Source of the DNA: Platynereis dumerilii
Taxonomy: Eukaryota; Annelida; Polychaeta; Phyllodocida; Nereididae
DNA length: 64,000 nt
Direction: 5' to 3'
NCBI GenBank assembly: GCA_026936325.1
Contig: JAPTHN010000008.1
Coordinates: forward strand, 15,344,259-15,408,258
The translations under genes and the position numbers were made by a program. This document shows, piece by piece, positions 46,301 through 57,800 of the stretch (position 1 is the stretch's first letter; each line of letters starts with the position of its first letter). The notes under the pieces are model-generated. The model saw only the letters and a list, made by a program, of their open reading frames with translations, was not told the DNA's origin and searched no databases.

Positions 46301-48828
46301 CTCACCTACACAGGTGTCCATGAGTGCAAAAATCATTTTGGAAAGTCCTAGACTAACCAACGATGAGTGAGCGAAAGCTCTGAAAGCAGTTTCCAACATT
46401 GCCAGCATGAGATAATGACCAGTACAATATGTCGCAGTATTCCGACGTGATGCACTGCTGTCATAGTGCCTCTGTTGGGTAGAATCATGCCAAAGCTGGT
46501 CTAGAATTTCCTAGGATCATCACCAAAATAGTTCCACATGATCAATTATAAATTCTAAGCAAGCTTTGGCATGATTCTTCTGCAACAGAGGTACTATGGC
46601 CGCACTGCATCATCTCAGCCTACCGAGACACATTGAACTGGTCATTTCCTCTTATTGGTAGAGTTGCAAACTGCTTTCAGAGCTTTTGCTAAATCATTGT
46701 TGGTCAGTCTAGGACTTTCTAAAATGGTTCTTGGACTCATTGACTCCAGCGTAGGTGAAATTGCAGTTGCTCTGCAGATCAGCATCGCCCAGTGGTAAGT
46801 TTGTCCTTTGTTTACTTACACACAATGTCTAAATTATTAAAATTTTCACCCCTAGATCATTACATAGCATCTGCGTACCAACACCAGACTAGTGCCAGTT
46901 AAACACCACATCTCTAGTGTCTTGTGATATTTTTTTTCAACTGCACATCTTCAAAATGAAGAAATTCCAAAAAATTATAGGTGATGTAATTGAGGGCATA
47001 AAAAGCTAAATGAAATGGGGGGGGGGGGAACAATTGAAATGGGTTTTTATTGCAATAAATTTCAGTTATGGTAGTTTTCTAAGTGTTTGTTTTGTAAAAT
47101 CTGGTGATAAACCCCTTGCAAACAAAGGGGTCTAATACTTGTTTCTGAAGATTATTTGGATTCTTACGCAAATATGTAACATAATGCTTCTTTCAGTTAA
47201 TTTTTGTGCATTAATTACCTGTCTTCTAATGTTGGACCAGATCTACCTGAGAAATTTCAGAGTTTTGCAGCAAGCGCAAGTGCCCGAAGCAGAAAATATG
47301 GTAGGGGGTCAAATAGCCTACTTATTTTCCTCACTGTAGACAAAAAATACATACCTGGAACAGCCATGTCTCGCCAGTGTTTTGCCAAAACAAAGCAGCA
47401 TGGACAGGCCCTGCAATGGTGAAGGGAAACTGGGTCCTGGTCAGTTGGGGGTAGCCTTCTCGCAACCGCAGATTGTCTAAGATGTAAACATAATCACCTG
47501 AGCAAAAAAAAGTAAAAGAAGAAAAGTAAAGCTTTTGGGCAACATACATGAATATTCAGAGACCATAAATGTCAAAGTAGTCAACATCATAATTATGTCA
47601 TTGCATTTTGGGCGTGTGGGTAGTCACTGCACTTTTCTGGTAAATTGAATTAGATAAATAGAAACCATGTAAATATTTTTCATGTCGGATATACACATAC
47701 AATGTGACAAAAATAAAATGATCTTGATGAAGAGATAAAATGCAATCTGAATTTGGTGATGAAAAATAATTTTAATATGCAGGTGACATCAAGAAGAAGA
47801 AGAAAATAAGAAGGCTGCCTTATTTTCAAAATAAAATTAAATAGCTTGTTTGGCCACAGGAGGGCCTGTAAAGCAGGGCTTTAGAGTTGGAGTCGGAGTC
47901 GGGAGTCGGAGTCAGGAGTCGGAGTCGGGAGTCGGAGTCGGGAGTCGGAGTCATGGAGTCGGAGGTTTTTGGGTGGAGTCGGAATCGAACTTTGATTTTC
48001 AGATGGAGTCGGAGTCGAAAATTAAAATGGTGACTCCTGACTCCTAAAAGTAATTAATATAATTTACAATAACACAGTTTCAAAAATGTGAAATGAACCC
48101 AAAATTTTACATAAAACTCCCTAAGCAAGTATTCATGAACAAAATCCTATGAAAACTCTGTTAAATGACTTTTACTTCTCTGTTAATCATGTAATATTAA
48201 TGTCCAAAAGTGCCGATAAGCGGAGTGGGGAGTCGGAGTCGTAATTCTGGAGACCCAAGGAGTCGGAGTCGGAGTCGGTTTTCAGAAAGTCAAAGGAGTC
48301 GGGAGTCGGAGTCGGTCCACTTATCACCCGACTCCCCTGGCCGACTCCAAAGCCCTGCTGTAAAGTGTTCAATAGATTCACAAAATTATTTGGGCAATAG
48401 CTGGTGCTATGCACAGCCTAAAACTGTTAATGGTTTACCAGCAACAAGTTATGTCAAGTGTTCATTAGATTTTCTAATTAAATCATAGATGTAACAAAGC
48501 AGCAACAAGACCCTCTCGACAGAGAATCAGAACTGGAAATTTATCTGGAATTTCAGATTTTATGCAATGGCTGGTATATGAAGATGGCTTTTCAATACAA
48601 CTTCATATTCTACCAGGCACTGAAAAATTAACATACTATTTTATCTGAACCAATATAAAATCAAAATGTGATTTTGACCGATGTTATCACCTTTGAAGAA
48701 GTATGTAGCTCCATCAACGGAAGTGGTTACAGCATCAAGAGGAGGAATGTTGCAAATGCTGTATCTGTTTGGAAGCACACTTGTGGAAGGAGGAGTAGCT
48801 GCTGTGGTGACCCTAGGCGTGGTAATTT
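43370..48828 (-). CDS. linker and hemopexin domain exons of the metalloproteinase
   Basis: The first exon has a Thr/Pro hinge (TTPRVTTAATPPSTS) then Cys and blade 1 (DAVTTSVDGATYFFKGDYVY). Blade 2 starts VHAALFWQNTGETWLFQGD, blade 3 starts IDAAFHLPSDTDGTAYFIKG, blade 4 starts NAFVVYNNHLYAFDNHYYYR. The final exon is only 16 codons, VDNGYPQNIAQRWFHC-stop. It supplies the end of blade 4 and the Cys that pairs with the Cys before blade 1 in this family. Phase joins exactly across the LINE-bearing last intron. Hemopexin domains direct substrate and inhibitor binding. Confidence 0.88.
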
Positions 48829-51800
48829 CTGAAGAAAAAAGGTAAATCTTTCTTTCTTATGTATGATAAATTATTATCTTGATTGTGGAAAAATATATAA
48901 AAAATAAGTGGAGTTTTGGGCATTCAAAAGTTATGACAAAAAGTATGGCCCTCACAATTTCTAATAGATGACAACAGGCAAAAATTAATGAATCAAATTT
49001 TAAGGCAAACAATAAATTTTAGTAAAAGATTTCAACACTCAGCAGTCTAAAAGCGTTGCTTTTGTTTGACATTTACAATGATAACATAATACATTATTGA
49101 GCTACACATTATTTTGGGAATTTCTAATCTAAAAACATTTTTCAAAAATACAAATTTTTGGGATTGTGGGGATCTTTCTGTATAACTGCCATGTACATGT
49201 TTGCAAGAGTTATGTATTATGAAACATTTGTGAGTCGAACTGCTATATCTACATCTATAAAAGTTTAGCATTACAGGCGGATTCCAGAGGGGCAGTTCCA
49301 CCCCCTCCACCCACAAATAACCCCATTTCAAGCCCATTCCCCGTTCACAAAACCCCTATTGCTGTCAAAACATTGTTTCTTGCCACTGCATTTCATTAAC
49401 TTGCCTACAAAACCAAAATTCCCCCATTGCAAGCATGCCTTTTTTGACCCCCTTCCCTAAACATTACCTTGGATCCACCACTGCCTCATAGAGTCATTTC
49501 TTCACGCACAATGCATACCATCCTACCAACTTCTCTAACCAACTGCCATGCATTTTACCTCCTTTTTCCAATACACCTTTCAAATGGGCTGCAGTTACTA
49601 TGTCTGCTTAATGCCAATTCATCCTCGATTCACCAATATTTCCATTTTTCCTTTGCTGCTGAGCGCATTCCTTCGTTAGCTTACTTCCGTTTCGTCTGCT
49701 TTGGGGACTTACTAAAAAGCGGGCTGGGTCATAGCGGGTAGCGGGTAGATTGATACAACACATGAAGCAACCTGATACCCGCTACCCCTGTATCTGCTGT
49801 ATCGTGGCTTCTTCTGCTACCTACTCCTGCTCTCCGTTCATTTCTAAGTGTCAGGCAATCACATACATGGGCAATGCTGAATTGCCAATCATTAATTGCC
49901 TAGCTGACTGTGTCTCTCATCTACACTTAAAGCAGTATTGACACTTCTTGAGTTAATTGGTTTTAATTGTCATGTTTTTAAAGAGTACTTAAATTTTACA
50001 ATTTATAAGTTATGAGATTAAAGAAAATTCTGTTGCGTTTATCATATTTGCTCTCAGTGCACCAACTGCTATTGAATCCATTTATATTACAAAACACTTG
50101 AAGATTCACTTCCCAAAAAGGAGTCTGTCAATAACAATTGAAGCTCAGTTGTTACGTTCTACACCTTCCAATGCCAATGCAAGTAGCCCTGACAAACTAC
50201 ATGTATTAATCTGCTGCGTCCACTGTGTGGGGCCACATCTTTGCTTTGCCTTAAAGATAATGTCTCCTCAAATGACCACTGCTGTTCCTTGATAGCTCCT
50301 ATATCCGTAGCTATTTCCTTAACCATTTCACAGCCAATTACAAGGTATGTTTGCCTGTATCATCCACTTATATCAACATATCGACAATAACAACTCCTCA
50401 GCTTCCTCAACCACTCAAGTTTCCTATGAATCAGTTCTTCACTTCTCCTGTATTTCATTCATTTCTTCTATTTCACAATTATTTCACAACGCTACTTTCT
50501 TCAGTGTTTCAAAACTGCTTTTCAACTAGGCCCTTAAAATTTTTTAACAATCTTCATATCAAAAATACAATCACTGTTTCATACATGGATAAAAACAAAC
50601 TAAAAATTCACTCAAAGGTCCTGTAATGGGTATATTCTAGTTTACTATAAGGACATTACGGTCTCGTAAATTGTATACCTCAATAATAGGCATATTTGTA
50701 TGGCACTGTATGCTGCTTCAGGACATATATTCCCTAAGTTAATGGGACAAAAAGGTCATTATATTTTTGGCACTATATCATATAAGTTACTAGCATTAAT
50801 TGTATATATACTTCTACGGTTTTCATAATCGTCAAGGTCATATAATGCAGCAATGACCTTATTAAGGTAATAATATATCTGAGCAACACCAGCAAGCAAG
50901 AAAGATTCTTCCATATTGAAAATGAAAAAAATTTGAATTTTTTTCCGTTAAATCATCACATCAGTGACAGATATTAATAGTTCAACCCTATTAAATGTTG
51001 ATTATATGGAGATATTTATAGAAAAAGCTATCTTCCTGATATTTTTTTCATGCTGGTTGATATAAATACATACATTGAGGCTCTAGGATTAAGTCTTTTG
51101 TTCAACTGTAACATCTAAAAAAAAATTATACAGATAAGTTCTGAAGAGATTATGCCTTGTAATGGTATGTATAGATAACAACAATTTTAATTAATTAAGA
51201 TCTTACGAAATTAATTCAAAATACACTCACTGAATTCACAATGTGAACCACGGTATCCCGTTGCACAATCGCATTCGTAAGAAGTTCCAAGTGGACGGCA
51301 AACTCCATTGTTATAACAAGGCCTGATGTTGCAGATGTGCCCTGTAAATACATTAAGATAATTCTGAGCAAAGATGAGTGAAGTGCAGAATATAAAAATC
51401 TGTGTTACAGATAAAGACAATGATGATATATTAAAAAAGTAATAACTAAATCCTAAATTATTATCTTTTCATAGCTATTTGTTTTTTGAAAACTTCATTT
51501 TGCAGTCAAACAGTGACACATCATCAGGGTATCTGTGATGTGATTGGTCTGATCTCCAGCCTGTGACACTCGGTTTAGAGATTGACATCATGGTTATTGA
51601 CAAAGGAATTTAAAACTGCCAGGCATTTTTTGTTCCACCACAACAAACAACTTCTGTCTAAGCTGCGTTTTACACCTTCCAAAAGAGTCTCAATCTCAAA
51701 TCATTTTTTAAAATTTGTTGTCAGTCTCCTTTGAGGATAAGCACATAGTCTGTCTGATTCAGTTGATTGAAGCATCTATCAACCAGTGCATGCATCAAAG

Positions 51801-54800
51801 CTAAACAAGCTAACATACATTATACCATTCAACTCCTCTGTCAGCCAATCACAATGCCAGTATCTCAGGGAGATAATTCACATATTCTTTGTTGTCCAGT
51901 TATCCTCTCATGTTTGAGTGTTTGTCTCAAGCTTTAGGCCGGTTATTCACCATGGGATCAGGAATATGTTTTTATCACACCTCGAGTTAAAACCCTTGTG
52001 TGATAAATCACATGTATGATATATATTCCCTCTCCCGTGGTGAATAACCTACACTAATCCATGTGTCAATGCATATAAGTCAGTTTCTTGAAAAAGCGAA
52101 GTACAAAATGGAAAAACACATAGATATAAAAACGATAATAACTAAAAATGTTACTTACAGACTTTGAATTCACAGTTACTCCCTGTGTACGTATGGGGGC
52201 ATTGGCATTTGTATGAAGTGGCAGACGATTCACAGATCCCTCCGTTTTTGCATGGCCGACTGCTGCAGAAATCTTTTCCTTAAAAATATCAAAACATTGT
52301 TGTAATAAAAAATAGAGATGGGTAAATAGTAACCTCTACAAAATATATTAAAAGGGAAAATAAGCAAATTCTTTGAGCGATGCTGACAGGAATGTTTTTG
52401 GTATTGCTTTTTGAAAATACTCTTCTCTGATCGGTCTATTACAAACACGGTGGATTGGTTAGCAGTTCATCAGAATAGAAAGGCCATGATTTTGAACGAA
52501 AATGTAAAGATTAAAAAAAATTCTTAGTTTTCACACACATTTACATATTTCTTTTGATAAAAAGAAGGTCAGAACCATTAATTACTTGCCAAATGATTTT
52601 CATTCAATTAGAATCAAAAGATTTTATTTTATATTGGTGAAAGAAGTTTACAAAGAGAAACGCTAGCCACGCGCTAATCAATGTAATCATCCAAAGTTAA
52701 GAGAGATATATGACATGACAAATAACACATAGAAAAATTTAGCAAAAGACAAAATTAAGATACAGTTATGATTAACAATAAAATTCATTCAATTTTCATT
52801 CAAAGTGCTAAATTAATGCAAGCAATATTGTTGGAACATCATTCAAACTTACTACGTCTGCACAGTTGACCAGTAAAGCCAGGTTTACAAGAGCAGTAGA
52901 ATTGTCTTCCTTGCACAACACACACTCCTCCATTGCCACAGGGGTCTGAACTGCAAGGGTCTTCAACTGAGATAATAGAAAAAAAGAGGTTTTTTGATGT
53001 AATTGTTGACTGCATGATTTCTTAGAGAATCATTTATTTGTTATGTAACTTATGTCTGGAAACACACATTAGTCTCCAGTAGAGTTAAATTGTTCCTTTA
53101 CACCTTCCTCAGTCAGCCAATCACAAGCCAGTATTTCAGGGCGATTCCCATATTCTTTGTTGTCCGTCTCATGCTTGAGTCTGACTGTTTGAGTGTTTGT
53201 CTCATGGTATAAGATGGTTATTCACCATGGGATCAGGAATATGTGTCTGTCACAATCGGGCTAAAAACCCCAGATGATAAATCACATATTCCCTCTCCCG
53301 TGGTGAATAACCTATATTTATTATTAGAGTTTCCTACAAATTATATATTATTAGGCCTATATCTATTCTCCACAGCTGGAATAGATTGTTTGATTAACTC
53401 TAGGAATGAAAATGGAGAATAAACAACCATTTGTCCATCATTACATAAAATTCAGAATTTCTTGCATATCTACTGGATAGTGGCAAAACTATAATTTTCT
53501 TTTTTACTTCCAAATCTTGTTTTTTCTGCTTTCAAGGACTGTCAAGGGCTGTCATTGTATTTTTTAATCTATGTTTGCCTATTAACGTTCATTTTCCACT
53601 TTATTGAGCCTTTCAATAAACTCTGAATATGACAGGCTTTATGCTGGCCTACCATGAGTCCATGCCATTTACAGCCATTGTTTACATTTGAAGAGTTTTT
53701 TTTCCTCTAGGTATTCCAGTTCTTTAAACACCCCTTCAAGGAGGGTTTGCCACAATATTTGATGTCTGGATCAATGAAAAAATCACACAATCTATTTGTC
53801 TGCAGGATGTAATTCGTGTCCTACTGGCTCACTGGGTAATTTTACCCCATACGTTAAGTTTCAAATATCGCATCAAGAATATTTTCACAGAAATGCAGGC
53901 AGAAATGTTGTGGATAGTCTAGATATTTCTTTGTCAGTTATCCGACTGGTGTACATTGTAAGTTTTTATTTATTTATTTATTCGTGAAAACAAGTTTTCA
54001 TTACAAATACAAATTTTCAAAAACCTTTGGATAATTGGTGCCAGATGAATTAATATTACTTAATTAATCACCTGGACACACGATGAGATAAAGATTATTG
54101 AATGAGAAGAAGATGAAACACACATACTAAGCTAATGGGTTATAATACTGGGGAAATTCTACATTTGTTTTAGGATTTATCTGGAGACAGACTTTTGAGT
54201 ATTCGATTGCCACTACGTCAACTATCAGTTGAACAAAACTAAAAAGTTGTTTGTGATATTGTTGTTTTAAGATTCAAAGTTGTTCCTGTTAGAATGGTAG
54301 GATACTAGCAGATTTATGAATTTCCCTGAATTCATCCATATATGTAAACTAGCCTTGGGTTTACATGCTTCCTTTAAAACTCGAAAGTCAGAAGAAAAAC
54401 ACTGCGGTTCGAAGGAAAACGCTGCGGTATGGATGTATGCCCTACGAGGACAAGACTTTCTTGTGAAAGATTATTTGTAATCTGTTATTTTTTCACTTAA
54501 TATGTGGGGTATATATATTTGTAATTTGTGACATGTGCATTTCATAACGCCAAGGACACTAAGTTTTAATCTCTAACCGTATAAGAAAAAGGTGCGTCTA
54601 AGTTCTGAAGTGGGTGAATTAGATTGCTGACATTCGAATAATATGTAAATATTAGATTTACATGAAAACATATACGACAAATATTTATTCAGAATGAATG
54701 AAATGATAAAAAAACAGGAAAAGTGATTTTAAAAAATTAGGAATACGAGTAATGGCAGTTCAAACGGGCAAAATTTACACAGTACACACATCATATAAGT

Positions 54801-57800
54801 GAAAGTGAAGTTCACTATTACAAATATGGTAACCTCTCAATGAATTGAATTGAATTGAATTTTCTTAGTGGAAAATTCTGACACGTACATGTATACAATT
54901 CAAAGCGTATATATATAGCATCACAATCAATCAAAATATAGAAATAACAACACAAACAATACGAGGACACAGCAGAGTTTATACAAACTGTAATTATTGC
55001 TTGACCCCTTAATTAAAATTTTTAAAAGAAAAAAAAGGATATATATTATATGGAAATATTCACTCTTCTATAAACAACCTTAAATAAGAAGCATGCACGA
55101 AATATAAAAATGGCATAAGTCTCTAATTTACAATTCATAATGTCCTGTGAAGGGAAAATTTGACATTTCGAAAATAAATACAAAGATAAATTTGAAAAGA
55201 ATACTTACTGTTTTCACAGTTTTTACCCGAGTACCCTGCGACACATTTACATGCTGACACAAGCCCTTCGTTTAGACAGGTGCCCCCATGAAGGCATTGC
55301 TTGACATTGTCACAGACTTCACCTGGAAGATACAAGAGTGAAAGATCAATTATTGAACACATACGATTTATGTATTTATTAATCAGTGCAGAAAACCTTG
55401 TTTCTTAAAGACCTATATTGCATTTGGTGGCAGTCTGAAATTGTGGATGGACAAATTTGGAAAGAGATTTAAGGAGATGCCAATTAGAAAACTTGGTGGG
55501 GGGGAGGTGTTTGGAGTTATCTTCAACAGGAAATTATCATTATTAGCTTCGCTGAGAAGCTATTGTGGGGCATGGCATTTCAACAAGTGCGTTAGTGGGT
55601 ATGTGAGTCAATTCCTGCAAAAACTGCTTAATAGATTTACATTTCCTTTGGCATGATGTGTTTATTTGTACCACACAATACCTGATTAAATTTTGATGAC
55701 TATTGGAGCCTTTTTGTGCCCACAGTAAAAAACATCTAAAAATCTGAATGCACGATCAGTTTTGACTGTAGCACAAGCAGCGAAGAGGGTATATACTTTT
55801 ACATTCTCTTTTAAGTTCTACGACCAGTTGATAACAATTAAACAACTGGTTATGTATGGCATCTTGCAGTAGTTGTAGATCAATTTTAAATGGACAGTGA
55901 AGCTATGCGCTCTTCGAGCGCCAATTCTAGTTCATTTCGTGGTAAGTGCGTCAGTAATTAAATATTTGTTTTTAAATCAAGCCTGCTACACTATGTTGAG
56001 AAATACCCCCACCGGTTCAATGAGCTACATTTTGAGACCTTCATGATGTCAATATAACCATCCAAATTCAAAGAAACATGAATTCCTGCGATGATATCAT
56101 AATAAATAATTCAAAGAGTTTAATCCAAAACATCAATAGAATATATTGCAATTAATGAAACTTCACATCCAAATGTGAAAATTATAAGAAAACATAAATG
56201 TCAAAGCATGAGCTAGGTCTAATTTGCCTGTGCTTAAAAAATTAAGCTTAAAGTAAATACATTTGTTTGCTTTCATAGGTGTAAAATATGATTTTATCAA
56301 ACAGTTTCCGAAAAAAGGAACCGTTTTTATTTTAAAAATAAATTCATATATATATATATATGTATGTGAATTTTTTATCTTCAAAGTTTAGAGAAAAACT
56401 CTGGCCTTTACAGTTTGTAAATTTGTTATGCAAAAAGAATGGACTGTGCGATTTTGAAAAATTGTTTGTGCCAGCCATATGATGATGAGATGACAAGTCA
56501 GAGATGTCCAGTGTCTTTAATTTGGTTGCTCAAACAACCTGCCTCCATCTAATGTGTCATCGGCTCAAAAACAAGAAAATTTTTTCAAAAAAAAGAGAGG
56601 CGATTTTTAGAGCTAATTCAGCTTGTTCATCTAATTTGGCCCCTTCCCCATTTTTTAAACGCCGATCCCGCAAAAGCGTCCCGTTCCACACCTGCCCATC
56701 CTCGTTTTATTAAGAAATCCCTCAGCCCGCTGGTCCGCAAATTTGTACTGGCCGCATTTTACTACGACGCTAGCCCCCGTTTTGTTGACGTAGATTCACA
56801 GGCTGATTCTTGAATCTTAGAAAAAGCCTCCTGTAGGGAGGCCTGTGGCCATCTATACAGAGGCGAGTGGCTCCATATAGAGTCACTAAGACTATATCAG
56901 CGAAGGGCTGATGCATCGCCTCAAAACCCACGGCCTCGGAGCCAATGGTTGCACAAACAAGCACTCTCAAGACTTTTAAAACCACACATAACCCAGAGAA
57001 ACTCACCATAGAGAGTCCTGACTGCAAATATATCATCATCATGAAGCCTGTAGTATGGGTTGTAGGAACTGATGAAGGGGAACATGACAGCACTTCTGAC
57101 ATTAGAGTGCCTCAAGCCCAAAGAGTGGCCTATTTCGTGGGTGACAGTCTGCAACAGATTTCTGCCTGGAAAAGCAAAAGAGAGAAAGATAAACAATTAT
57201 TATTATGCACATGAATCATTAGGCATATTTATTATATAAATATTCGACCAGAAATTCCCTTCAGAACAGGGGAAAGGAACAAAACTGACAACCAAAAAAG
57301 CATAAGAAAAAGAAGTAGTGTATGCCAAAAATCAATATATTATGTCTTATGTAATGATTGTAGGAATTACTAGGAAACACTCAAAACTTTTAGACGGTTT
57401 GTTCAGCGGCATAGCGTGGTTTATTTATATTAGCCTTGTAACCACTATGATATTACATGCAATATTGTGGCACAATTGACAGCAAGTTACTTTTAATAAT
57501 CACATATCTTCAAAATGCAGAACTGTAAGAACCCATTATATTATGGGTAGCTCAATTACACTTCAAATACTACACAATCTGCAGGTACATGTGAATTGTA
57601 TATGTCAATGATAAACATTACTTAAAAGACCAGATAATTTTACAGCAATTATACAGTATACCTGAAATGTAATTTTGGGTTTACCTAGATATATTTAAGG
57701 AGACTATTAGGTTTCACATGAAGAAGATGCCAAGTAGCTAATTATTGTTTATCTTGTAAATTTCAAATGTTTTGTAGCAGTGAATATAATTACTGGGTCA

